15,103 nucleotides of DNA, from contig JAEDGF010000042.1 in assembly GCA_016297645.1 (NCBI GenBank), positions 1 to 15,103 on the forward strand, written 5' to 3'. Position 1 is the first letter of the stretch; every line of letters starts with the position of its first letter. The position numbers were made by a program, and so were the translations under genes. Shown here one piece after another: positions 1 through 7,521 of this stretch. The stretch comes from Clostridiaceae bacterium (GTDB taxonomy: Bacteria; Bacillota; Clostridia; Oscillospirales; Acutalibacteraceae). Below the pieces are notes generated by a model. That model had not been told where the DNA came from. It did no database searches and worked only from the letters and a program-made list of their open reading frames with translations.

Positions 1-6
1 TGCCTG

Positions 7-95
7 AGCTGATTTTTGTTCAGGCAAGGCAAAGCCCGCAGCGAATACTTGATGTATTTGCAAGGGTTTTAACGCGGCATGAGCGAAAATCAGCT
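7..95. repeat. Long imperfect hairpin, possible dispersed repeat
   Basis: The ends AGCTGATTTT (7-16) and AAAATCAGCT (86-95) are perfect reverse complements. The stem continues inwards imperfectly. AAAGCCC (31-37) can pair with GGGTTTT (64-70), and GCGAATAC (41-48) with GTATTTGC (54-61) around a 5-base loop, allowing G-U pairs. The element is therefore close to one 89-base foldback. No reading frame is evident in it. It sits directly beside a tRNA-like 3' segment, so it may be a mobile foldback element or a dispersed repeat. That reading is inference, since only one copy is visible here. Confidence 0.5.
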
Positions 96-133
96 GGTCA
101 AAACCGACACGGGTTCAAGTCCCGTCAGCCTAA
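96..133 (+). tRNA. tRNA-like 3' segment (T arm and acceptor strand), fragment
   Basis: A T arm can be drawn: stem ACGGG (110-114), loop TTCAAGT, stem CCCGT (122-126). The loop fits the universal TTCRANY pattern. A possible acceptor strand and discriminator follow. The matching D arm, anticodon arm and 5' acceptor strand are not visible. The bases immediately upstream belong to the long hairpin, and the window starts at base 1. It may be a tRNA interrupted by the hairpin element, a tRNA fragment left at an integration site, or chance. The amino acid identity cannot be read. Confidence 0.3.
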
Positions 134-165
134 CAAACGCTATCTGTTTGTTTAAACGCAGACGC

Positions 166-197
166 TAAAAAACGCGGCTCACACGAGGTGAGCCGCG
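166..197 (-). terminator. Rho-independent terminator of the secreted-protein gene
   Basis: A perfect 10-bp stem, CGCGGCTCAC (173-182) with GTGAGCCGCG (188-197), encloses a 5-base loop. The A-run at 167-172 on the plus strand becomes a U-run after the hairpin in minus-strand RNA. It lies about 30 bases past the stop codon of the gene at 228-1952. There is no T-run on the other side, so it acts only on minus-strand transcription. Confidence 0.85.
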
Positions 198-227
198 CAT
201 TCAAGCAACGGGATATTTTATATCAGA

Positions 228-1952
228 TTACTTTTTGAAGAACTTGAAGAGGTTCTTGAAGAGATTCTGGAAGAACTCTTTGATCTTTTCGATGAAGGAC
301 TTAGCTTCGTCTTTGCCGACATCAACGGTAGCGTCGATAACTTCCTTTGCAGTAACTTCTTTCTGCTCGGACTCAACGAATTCGTCATTGAATTTTATCT
401 TTTCAATGCCGCCGTCTTTCTTGGAGAAGGCATAGAAGGGAGCTTCAACAGCTTTGGTTTTGGTATCGAATGCCATGGTATCGCCCTTTTCAACCTTAAC
501 ATCGGTGAAGGACCAGTCGTTGATAGTGCCGTCTGCTTCAAGGACATTCATTACAAGAGTAACATAACCTTCGGCTGTGCCGGTGAGTTTAACTCTGTAA
601 TTGTCAAAGAGGAATGCAACTTTGAGATATTCTTTGGAATACTCGGAGTATACGGAAGCGAATGCACCGTAGTCGTTCACATCGGTCTTTTCAGCGCCGT
701 CGGCGAGAGCAAAGAGCTTTGCGTTTTCCTTTGTGGTAATGTCAACATCAACGGGGCAGAAGATGTTAAGACCGGCAACTACTTTCTTCGCACCGGAGAT
801 ATCCTCTGCGAACATAACTTCTTTAATGAGAGCGAGAGAAGCCTTGCTTACTTCGATATCGTTGTAAACGGTACCGTAAAGCTTATTCTTGATTTTGCCT
901 ACAACGCCGTCGCTGTCAGCCTTTTTGAGGTTGAACAGAGCTTCTTCGGAGATGTCGCGGGCTGCAAGTGCAACGCTGAAAGCGTAAACAGCAGCGTCTG
1001 CATCTTCGCCGTTGAGCTTAGCCTCGGTCCAATCGGAGGTAAGAGCCTGGAAGTCGTAGGCGCACATAAGAGCGTCAAGGAATACTGCCTTGTCGGAGGT
1101 GTTCCAGAGAACATCTACAACCTTCTTGGAAACGCCGTAAACTTTGAGAACGGCAGCAGTGTAAACATTGGAGTTCATTGCGATATTTGCAAGATACTCG
1201 ACTGTAACGAAAGCACCCTGAATTGCAAGAGCCTCGGTAACCTTGTTGATCTGGTCGTTGAGATCCTCGTTGAGCGAATCAACAAGCTGCTGAGCGGCGG
1301 TAGCGAGAACATCGTTTCTGCCCTTTGCATTCTCTGCAATGTAGGTAAGGAAGTCGATGTAAGCGATATTGGCCTGACGAACGGAGAGAATCTCGGCATA
1401 AGCCTTGATTACCTGATCTTTGGCATCTTTCGCGATATTGGCAACCTTGACGGCAGCGTTGAGAGCTTTAAGAGTATCGCTCCAGCCGGTGGAATCGGTA
1501 AGACCGCTGTTGAGAATATCGTCGACCTTCTCAACTACGCCTGCAACATCGTCAGCCGTTTCGAGGATCTTAACAATCTTGTCGATATAATCGGCATTGA
1601 TGCCTGCGTCTGCCTGCTCGATAAGAGCAAGAAGGATCTTTCTTGCGTTTTCGATGCTGACATCATGAGTAGCATAGTTTTTCCATGCGTTGTCGTAAAG
1701 GGCGAAAGCCGTATAGGCGTTCATCTCGTTTTTGAGAGCCTTTTTGTTGATGTCAACATAGTTGAAGCTGGTATAGTTGGTGTCATCGAGAACGGTGTCG
1801 ATGAGGAATTGGTAGTTATCTTTCCACGCGCCGAGTCTGTCCTCGGACACTTCGGCAACGGGAGCTTCCTCTGCGAATGCCGTAAAGGGAAGAACCGCAA
1901 GAGACATAATAACCGCTAAAAGGACGGAAAAGATTTTGGTTGTCTTTTTCAT
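228..1952 (-). CDS. Secreted helical protein of unknown function with cationic amphipathic C-terminal tail
   Basis: The 574-residue product begins with a classic signal peptide: Lys at 2-3, a hydrophobic core at about 8-22, and cleavage probably after AFA at 25-27. It is thus exported. The mature part is rich in Ala, Asp, Glu, Lys and Val and looks mostly alpha-helical. I recognise no catalytic motif or named domain. The last ~22 residues (FIEKIKEFFQNLFKNLFKFF plus KK) form a strongly amphipathic, Phe-rich, cationic helix. Such tails occur on other clostridial secreted proteins as I recall, possibly for envelope attachment, but no LPXTG or S-layer motif is present. The start is fixed by AAGGAG at 1965-1970, nine bases upstream of ATG. 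The gene has its own promoter and terminator, so it is monocistronic. Function unknown. Confidence 0.9.
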   Translation of the reverse strand: MKKTTKIFSVLLAVIMSLAVLPFTAFAEEAPVAEVSEDRLGAWKDNYQFLIDTVLDDTNYTSFNYVDINKKALKNEMNAYTAFALYDNAWKNYATHDVSIENARKILLALIEQADAGINADYIDKIVKILETADDVAGVVEKVDDILNSGLTDSTGWSDTLKALNAAVKVANIAKDAKDQVIKAYAEILSVRQANIAYIDFLTYIAENAKGRNDVLATAAQQLVDSLNEDLNDQINKVTEALAIQGAFVTVEYLANIAMNSNVYTAAVLKVYGVSKKVVDVLWNTSDKAVFLDALMCAYDFQALTSDWTEAKLNGEDADAAVYAFSVALAARDISEEALFNLKKADSDGVVGKIKNKLYGTVYNDIEVSKASLALIKEVMFAEDISGAKKVVAGLNIFCPVDVDITTKENAKLFALADGAEKTDVNDYGAFASVYSEYSKEYLKVAFLFDNYRVKLTGTAEGYVTLVMNVLEADGTINDWSFTDVKVEKGDTMAFDTKTKAVEAPFYAFSKKDGGIEKIKFNDEFVESEQKEVTAKEVIDATVDVGKDEAKSFIEKIKEFFQNLFKNLFKFFKK

Positions 1953-2003
1953 AAATGTACACTCCTTGGAAGTTATGTAGGATTTTCCGTTTCTGACATA
2001 CTT

Positions 2004-2032
2004 ATTGTATACCTATTGCCGGGAATAGTCAA
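2004..2032 (-). promoter_or_regulatory. Sigma-A promoter of the secreted-protein gene
   Basis: On the minus strand, TTGACT (2032-2027) is followed after exactly 17 bases by TACAAT (2009-2004). Both boxes are one mismatch from consensus. Transcription would begin near 1997, giving a leader of about 45 bases before ATG at 1952. Confidence 0.8.
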
Positions 2033-2199
2033 TTATCAGCTTCATAAAATATTCACATTTAGTTTTGTGCATTTTTACCATAACTTTTCCGACTTTTTAT
2101 TATAATCGATATAAAAGTATCGCCGGGTTGGTAAATTTATGAATAAACTATGAACAATTCTTTTCACATATTTTTCTTTTCACTGCTCGGATTTGCATT
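2033..2199. other. AT-rich intergenic spacer
   Basis: This stretch lies between the promoter of the secreted-protein gene and the stop codon of the mscS-like gene. It is AT-rich with no credible reading frame. I see no strong hairpin with a U-run to end the upstream operon, so where that transcript stops is unclear. Confidence 0.5.
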
Positions 2200-3090
2200 T
2201 TACTTCACAATACTCACGTCGTTGACATCCAGCTGCGGATACGGAATCGAGATACCGTTTTCGTCAAATGCATACTTAACGCTTTTTACAAGATCGTAGT
2301 ACACCGTCCAGTAATCCTCCGAGCGGCACCATACGCGCACGGTGTATTCGAGAGCACTGTCGAGGTGCGACGAAAGACGGGCAAACGGAGCGGGTTCCTC
2401 CGAAACAAGCGGGTGGCGGCGGCAGACTTCAAGCAGAACACTCTCTACTTTATTTATATCATCATTATAAGAAGCCGTGAATTTCAGATCCACCCGACGC
2501 ATGGCATTGGCGGTATAGTTCGTAAGAGTCGCGTTCGAAGCGGAGGAGTTCGGGATAACGATCATCTTTCCGTCTGTCGTTTCGACTTTTATCTGAAAGA
2601 TACCTATCTCGCGCACCGTACCCTCCACGCCCGAGAGGGAGATGTAATCGCCCACCCCGAACGGCTTGAACACAAGCAGGATAAAGCCGCCTGCGATATT
2701 CGCAAGGCTGCCCTGTAAGGCAAGACCTATTGCGAGTCCGCACGAGCCGACCACCGCGACGATGGAGCTCATCGGTATGCCCATGACGGCAAGCGAGGTG
2801 ATGATAATAATACATTTCAGCACAACGGCGATAACATCATGAACCACCGACCTCGCCGACGGGTCGAGCTTATCGGACGCTTTCGACCTCGCAAGCTTTC
2901 TCATCATCAGGTTAACAAGCTTAAAGCCTACTATAAGGATAAGAACGGCGGCAATAAGCCTTCCGCCGTATTTTACAGCCAGCTCCTGCAAGGCGTTAAT
3001 GAGCTTTTCAAGAAACTTATTTGCTTCCTGTGCGGACTGCTCTATATTCTGCGCCGCATCGGAAAATGTTTTTGATAATCCTTCGTCCAT
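2200..3090 (-). CDS. mscS: Small-conductance mechanosensitive channel, MscS family
   Basis: This is a membrane channel that opens under membrane tension to release solutes during hypo-osmotic shock. At 296 residues it matches the usual MscS length. Three hydrophobic segments are visible at about 42-63, 84-103 and 108-140. The third is the Gly/Ala-rich pore helix, including GLAIGLALQGSLANIAGG at 118-135. The beta-domain signature follows (FKPFGVGDYI at 141-150, VEGTVREIG at 155-163, VIPNS at 178-182), and a C-terminal PYPQ motif lies at 283-286. GAGGAGGG at 3097-3104 is six bases upstream of ATG. It starts only 16 bases after the stop of the upstream redox subunit and has no promoter of its own that I can see, so it is probably the last gene of the redox operon. 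The physiological link is unknown. Confidence 0.95.
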   Translation of the reverse strand: MDEGLSKTFSDAAQNIEQSAQEANKFLEKLINALQELAVKYGGRLIAAVLILIVGFKLVNLMMRKLARSKASDKLDPSARSVVHDVIAVVLKCIIIITSLAVMGIPMSSIVAVVGSCGLAIGLALQGSLANIAGGFILLVFKPFGVGDYISLSGVEGTVREIGIFQIKVETTDGKMIVIPNSSASNATLTNYTANAMRRVDLKFTASYNDDINKVESVLLEVCRRHPLVSEEPAPFARLSSHLDSALEYTVRVWCRSEDYWTVYYDLVKSVKYAFDENGISIPYPQLDVNDVSIVK

Positions 3091-3106
3091 ACAAAGCCCT
3101 CCTCAA

Positions 3107-5137
3107 TCAATCAATAATACGCAGCGCTCCGGTGGGACATACCTCGGCGCAGCGGCGGCACTCGGCACAGCGCGAAATGCTTTCCGGGCTGTTAAACTCG
3201 GGACGAACAACGGTTTCAAAGCCTCTGCCGACAAGTCCGAGAATGCCTTTGCCGTCCTTTTCGCAGATACGAACGCAGGCGTTGCACAGAATGCACTTAT
3301 TCTGATTGCGTTCGACGGAAACGAGCCTTCTCTCCTTAAATCCGGGGTGGTATTCACCCGTGTATTTTTTGCAGTCGATATGATATTCGTCCGCGTATTT
3401 TATAAGACGGCATTCGCCGTAGGCATGGCAGCCGCAGTCAAGGCAGCGTTTGGCTTCCCTTACCGCTTCCCCGGTTGAAAAACCGAGATTTATCTCTTTG
3501 AAATCATGCTTTCTTTCCTCCGGGGAGCGCTGCGGCATTACGGCGCGGCTCTCCTTTTCTATGTTTTCGAAGCATTTTTCGGTGACGCGTCTTTCGGAAA
3601 GCACCGGTTTTGTGACAGAAATTTCAACACCGGAGAGATATGCGTGAATATATTTTGCGGCTTTGTTCGCTTCGGCTATTGCCTCAATGGCAACGGACGC
3701 GCCGTTATTTGTCGAATCGCCTGCCGCAAAAACGCCTTCAATCGAAGTTGCAAATGAATTCGGATCGGCTTCGATAGTTCCGCGGCTCGTTGTCGGGACG
3801 GAGTCAAAACCGACAGGGTCGTTTCGCTGTCCGATTGCGGCGATTATGCTGTCGACATCAAGCTCCTCGGTTTCTCCCTCAATCGGAACAGGCGAACGGC
3901 GACCTCTTTCATCCGGTTCGCCGAGCCGCATTTTTTGGAGGATAACACTTTTCACTCTGCCGTTTTCGCCGATTATCTCGATCGGATTCGTGAGGAATTT
4001 GAAAACGACACCCTCCTCCTCGGCTTCCTTTATCTCGATGTCCTCGGCAGGCATTTCGTTGCGCGTACGGCGGTATATAATGTATACCTCCTCCGCGCCG
4101 AGCCGAACGGCTGTTCTGCAAGCGTCCATGGCGGTATTTCCGCCGCCGACCACAGCACAGCGTCTGCCGATATCGGGCTTTTTTCCGACCGCGACATCGT
4201 AGAGAAAGTCGATTCCGCCGAAAACGCCCTCCGAGTCCTCTCCGCGGCACCTGAGCGACGAGCTTTTCCATGCGCCGTTGGCGATAAGAACCGCGTCGTG
4301 ACGGGCGCGAATTTCATCGAGCGTGATATCTTTTCCTATGCAGGTATTCGGCTTAAATTCAACACCAAGACCGAATATGTTGTTTATCTCAGCATCAAGC
4401 ACCGCCTTCGGCAGACGATACTCGGGGATTCCGTAACGGAGCATTCCTCCGGCTTTTTCGTTTTTATCGTACACAGTGACGCTGTGTCCGCAAAGCCTCA
4501 GCCTGTAAGCAGCCGATAATCCTGCGGGGCCTGCACCGATTATGCCGATACTTTTTCCCGTGAGGGCGTGCTTTTCGCCGTTCGTGTCCGCGCCGTCCGC
4601 CATTGCCTTATCGGCGGCAAACGCCTTCAAAAACGCGATCGAAAGCGGCTGCTCGACATGATTGCGTCTGCACGCACTCTCGCACGGGTGCGGACATACG
4701 CGCCCGATGGAAGCGGGAAGCGGCACTTTTTCTTTTACGGTACGCGTCGCACCGGCAAAGTCGCCGGACGCGATCTCCGCCACATATTTCTGGCAGTTTG
4801 TGCCTGCCGGACAGTTGAGCGTGCAGGGCGCTTTGCAGTCTGCGTCATGGTCGCCCATAAGCAGCTCCAACGCGAGCGAACGCGCCTTAACGCACCTTTC
4901 GCTCTTTGTGTTTATCACGGCATTTTCGGAAACGACAGCCGAACAGGCGCGCAGAAGCTTGGGAACTCCCTCCTGCTCCACAAGGCATACGCCGCACGCG
5001 CCGTAGGGCGAAAGCTCTTTGAGGTAACACAGATTGGGAATTTCAATTCCGTTTTTCGCCGCAGCATTGAGAATGGTTTCTCCGCGTTCGGCGGTTATTT
5101 CTTTTCCGTCTATAATAAGCTTTACGGTATCGGACAT
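3107..5137 (-). CDS. StnC-like NADP(H) oxidoreductase subunit: [2Fe-2S]-GltD/NfnB-type FAD-4Fe-4S fusion
   Basis: The 676-residue protein has four visible parts. A plant-type [2Fe-2S] domain carries Cys 37, 48, 51 and 65. A Cys-rich GltD/dihydropyrimidine-dehydrogenase-type domain has Cys 101, 105, 109, 115 and 148, 152, 156. An FAD/NADPH domain has GAGPAG at 201-206, GGGNTAMDA at 331-339, YRRTRNEMPA at 355-364 and AAGD at 471-474. The C-terminus has clustered Cys 565-576 and two 4Fe-4S motifs (Cys 615/618/621/625 and 657/660/663/667). The arginines after the second Rossmann motif suit NADP(H). In Stn transhydrogenase, StnC is the FAD-containing NADP(H) subunit, which fits. It has no H-cluster or molybdopterin domain. 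The frame is open 37 codons further upstream, but GGAGGG at 5145-5150, seven bases before ATG, fixes this start. It follows the NuoF-like gene by 13 bases. Confidence 0.88.
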   Translation of the reverse strand: MSDTVKLIIDGKEITAERGETILNAAAKNGIEIPNLCYLKELSPYGACGVCLVEQEGVPKLLRACSAVVSENAVINTKSERCVKARSLALELLMGDHDADCKAPCTLNCPAGTNCQKYVAEIASGDFAGATRTVKEKVPLPASIGRVCPHPCESACRRNHVEQPLSIAFLKAFAADKAMADGADTNGEKHALTGKSIGIIGAGPAGLSAAYRLRLCGHSVTVYDKNEKAGGMLRYGIPEYRLPKAVLDAEINNIFGLGVEFKPNTCIGKDITLDEIRARHDAVLIANGAWKSSSLRCRGEDSEGVFGGIDFLYDVAVGKKPDIGRRCAVVGGGNTAMDACRTAVRLGAEEVYIIYRRTRNEMPAEDIEIKEAEEEGVVFKFLTNPIEIIGENGRVKSVILQKMRLGEPDERGRRSPVPIEGETEELDVDSIIAAIGQRNDPVGFDSVPTTSRGTIEADPNSFATSIEGVFAAGDSTNNGASVAIEAIAEANKAAKYIHAYLSGVEISVTKPVLSERRVTEKCFENIEKESRAVMPQRSPEERKHDFKEINLGFSTGEAVREAKRCLDCGCHAYGECRLIKYADEYHIDCKKYTGEYHPGFKERRLVSVERNQNKCILCNACVRICEKDGKGILGLVGRGFETVVRPEFNSPESISRCAECRRCAEVCPTGALRIID

Positions 5138-5150
5138 CTTTATTCCCTCC

Positions 5151-6899
5151 TTATTCAGCGTGAACCGCACCGAAACGGCACGCTTCGACGCAGCTGCCGC
5201 ACTTGACGCACTTTTCGGTGTCAATTCTGTGGGGCTTTTTGACCTCACCCGTTATCGCACCGACAGGGCATTTTTTAGCGCACAGCGTGCAGCCGCAGCA
5301 TTTTTCTTCATCTATAACAAATCCTCTCAGCGCGGCGCACTCGCCTGCCGGACAGCGTTTTTCTTTTATATGCGCCTCGTACTCATCCCGAAAATACCGG
5401 AGCGTACTTAAAACGGGATTGGGCGCTGTCTGACCGAGTCCGCAGAGCGCACCGGCTTTTATACCCTCGCACAGCTGCGTCAGCTTTTCTATGTCACCGT
5501 CCTCGCCTTTGCCCTCGGTGATACGGGTGAGTATCTCGTACATACGCGCTGTTCCTATACGGCAGTGGACGCATTTGCCGCAGCTCTCCTTCTTCGTAAA
5601 ATCGAGGAAGAACCGCGCCATATTCACCATACAGGTGCTTTTATCGGTGACTACCATTCCGCCGGAGCCCATAATTGCGCCGGTGGCGGCAAGCGCCTTA
5701 TAATCTATCGGAGTATCGAGCCTTTCTTCCGGAATACATCCGCCGGACGGGCCGCCCATCTGCACGGCCTTGAACTCTCCGCCGTCACGCATTCCGCCGC
5801 CGATATCGAAAATAACATCTCTGAGAGTAAGCCCCATGGGAACTTCAACGAGTCCGCCGCGTTTTATTTTTCCGGTAAGAGCAAAAACCTTCGTTCCCTT
5901 TGAGCCTTCGGTGCCGAGAGAAGCAAAGCTCTCACCGCCGTTTTCAATTATATAGGCGACATTCGCGAAGGTTTCTACATTATTGATATTCGAGGGCTTG
6001 CACATATAGCCCGACTGTGCCGGGAACGGCGGTTTAAGGCGCGGCATTCCCCTTTTGCCTTCAAGGCTTTCTATAAGAGCCGTTTCCTCGCCGCAGACAA
6101 ACGCGCCCGCGCCGGCTTTTATTCTTATGCCGCAAGAAAAAGAAGTGCCGAGAATGTTTTTGCCCAGCAAGCCTTTTTTCTCTGCGGCGGCTATTGCTTT
6201 TTTAAGGCGTTCGATGGCAAGCGGATATTCCGCGCGAACATATACGAACGCGTTTTCCGCACCTATCGAATACGCGGCTATGAGCATTCCCTCGATAAGC
6301 GAATGAGGGTCACTCTCGATTACGGCTCTGTCCATAAATGCGCCCGGGTCGCCCTCGTCGGCGTTGCAGATGAGATATTTTTCGCTGTCCTCCGACTTTC
6401 TCGCAGCGTCCCATTTAAACCATGTCGGGAAGCCTGCGCCGCCTCTTCCGGCAAGTCCGGAGGTCTTTATTTCGGCTATGACCTCTTCGGGAGTCATCTC
6501 GGTAAGCACTTTTTTAAGTGCGCCGTATCCGCCGGAGGAAATATAGTCATCTATACTCTCGGGGTCGATAATTCCGCAGCGGCGCAGCGCTATGCGCGTC
6601 TGCTTTTCGAGGAAATCGCTGTCCTCTGCGGTGATTTCAAGGCGGCTTATTTTCGCATTGTCGCCCGTTGCCGCATACTCGGCAATGTCTGCCGCGTCCT
6701 CGGGAGAAACGCGGACAAGCCTTTTAAGCAGCAGCGCACCGTCATAAATATCCACAATAGGCTCAACAAAGCACATACCGACGCACCCGGTGATACCGAG
6801 CGAAAAACCGACTTTTTCACGGTATTTTTCAAGACCGGCGTAAACCGCACCTGCACCGGCGGCAATTCCGCACGAGCCTTCGCCGACAACTATTCTCAT
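5151..6899 (-). CDS. NuoF/HydB-like flavoprotein subunit (StnB-like), NADH/FMN/Fe-S
   Basis: This 582-residue subunit should bind FMN and NADH and host electron bifurcation. It opens with a thioredoxin-like [2Fe-2S] segment carrying only Cys 10, 39 and 43. The NuoF core follows: GLAGRGGAGFPT at 148-159, NADEGDPGAF at 179-188, GAGAFVCGEETAL at 263-275. Next comes the 4Fe-4S site ESCGKCVHCRIGT (Cys 440, 443, 446) with Cys 486. A C-terminal ferredoxin domain carries two 4Fe-4S motifs (Cys 534/537/540/544 and 564/567/570/574). This order equals HydB of bifurcating hydrogenases and, as I recall, StnB. The start codon overlaps the upstream NuoE-like stop in ATGA, which indicates translational coupling. 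The second ferredoxin motif ends in Cys-Arg instead of the usual Cys-Pro. Confidence 0.93.
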   Translation of the reverse strand: MRIVVGEGSCGIAAGAGAVYAGLEKYREKVGFSLGITGCVGMCFVEPIVDIYDGALLLKRLVRVSPEDAADIAEYAATGDNAKISRLEITAEDSDFLEKQTRIALRRCGIIDPESIDDYISSGGYGALKKVLTEMTPEEVIAEIKTSGLAGRGGAGFPTWFKWDAARKSEDSEKYLICNADEGDPGAFMDRAVIESDPHSLIEGMLIAAYSIGAENAFVYVRAEYPLAIERLKKAIAAAEKKGLLGKNILGTSFSCGIRIKAGAGAFVCGEETALIESLEGKRGMPRLKPPFPAQSGYMCKPSNINNVETFANVAYIIENGGESFASLGTEGSKGTKVFALTGKIKRGGLVEVPMGLTLRDVIFDIGGGMRDGGEFKAVQMGGPSGGCIPEERLDTPIDYKALAATGAIMGSGGMVVTDKSTCMVNMARFFLDFTKKESCGKCVHCRIGTARMYEILTRITEGKGEDGDIEKLTQLCEGIKAGALCGLGQTAPNPVLSTLRYFRDEYEAHIKEKRCPAGECAALRGFVIDEEKCCGCTLCAKKCPVGAITGEVKKPHRIDTEKCVKCGSCVEACRFGAVHAE

Positions 6900-7384
6900 G
6901 CCTGTTCACTCTCCTTTACTTTTCTTATCGCCGCAACCGCCGAGGAGGGCGTAAGCGAACCGTAAGCCTCCTCATCTATCATCATGACCGGGGACAGCGA
7001 ACAGCAGCCGAGGCAGGCAACCGTTTTCAGCGAAAAAAGCCCGTCTGCGGTCGTTTCGCCGTCCTTTATGTTCAGCTCCGCGCAGACAGCCTTTTCGATG
7101 CCGTCCGCTCCGTTTACATGGCAGGCGGTACCCTTGCAGAGCATTATGAGATGCCGCCCCACGGGAGAAAGCCTGAACTGCGTGTAAAATGTAGCCACTC
7201 CCATTACTCTTGCAGGAGAAACCGAAAGCTTCTCCGCTATTTTATACATAACATCCGTCGGCAGCCACCCGTATATTTCCTGCGCACGCTGCAAAACCGT
7301 AATAAGCGAACCGCTGTCCGTGCCGCACTCGTCAAAGACCGCGTCAAGCAGTGTAAGGTCGCTTTTTTTACAATCGGAACACAT
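6896..7384 (-). CDS. NuoE/HydC-like [2Fe-2S] subunit (StnA-like)
   Basis: The 162-residue protein is a thioredoxin-fold [2Fe-2S] subunit that passes electrons to or from the NuoF-type flavin subunit. Its four ligands are plain: Cys 83, 88, 124 and 128, spaced C-x4-C-x35-C-x3-C, exactly the NuoE pattern. The helical N-terminus with GWLP at 39-42 and ATFYTQF at 64-70 is also typical. It is the first gene of a minus-strand operon and overlaps the next gene by four bases. AGGGAG at 7395-7400 lies ten bases before ATG. An extra CxxC (Cys 2 and 5) sits at the very N-terminus, and its role is unknown. Confidence 0.94.
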   Translation of the reverse strand: MCSDCKKSDLTLLDAVFDECGTDSGSLITVLQRAQEIYGWLPTDVMYKIAEKLSVSPARVMGVATFYTQFRLSPVGRHLIMLCKGTACHVNGADGIEKAVCAELNIKDGETTADGLFSLKTVACLGCCSLSPVMMIDEEAYGSLTPSSAVAAIRKVKESEQA

Positions 7385-7411
7385 ATTCTGTCATCTCCCT
7401 TTTTAACGAAC

Positions 7412-7440
7412 ATTGTAACATAACCGAAAAAGAAAAGCAA
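7412..7440 (-). promoter_or_regulatory. Promoter of the Stn-like/mscS operon
   Basis: Minus strand: TTGCTT (7440-7435), 17-base spacer, TACAAT (7417-7412). TG stands one base before the -10 box, giving an extended -10. The -35 box is weak, which the extended -10 may offset. The predicted leader to ATG at 7384 is about 20 bases. Confidence 0.65.
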
Positions 7441-7464
7441 CCGCCCGACGCTGTCAATTATATG

Positions 7465-7494
7465 TTGACTTTACATACTCTTTCATTTTATAAT
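7465..7494 (+). promoter_or_regulatory. Promoter of the GH38 mannosidase gene
   Basis: TTGACT (7465-7470), an 18-base spacer and a perfect TATAAT (7489-7494). Transcription should start near 7501, directly ahead of GAGGAGG at 7506-7512. This rules out an ATG at 7462 as the real start, because that codon would lie upstream of the transcript. Confidence 0.8.
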
Positions 7495-7521
7495 AGTAAA
7501 AAAAAGAGGAGGTTTCTTATT

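Noticed and set aside
132..153. AACAAAC/GTTTGTT inverted repeat as a terminator for an upstream tRNA
   Set aside because: Only seven mostly A-T pairs and a short T-run interrupted by G; too weak to call.
1665..1919. Plus-strand frames within the secreted-protein gene
   Set aside because: These are antisense to a gene with signal peptide, promoter and terminator, and have no supporting signals.
5138..5248. Longer start for the StnC-like gene (37 extra codons)
   Set aside because: The extension overlaps the end of the NuoF-like gene, has Ser/Ala/Arg-rich non-family sequence, and the strong ribosome site points to ATG at 5137.
3107..7384. [FeFe] hydrogenase HydABC operon
   Set aside because: The large subunit has [2Fe-2S] and ferredoxin motifs but no H-cluster cysteine motifs. 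Its core is a GltD/NfnB-type FAD-NADPH domain.
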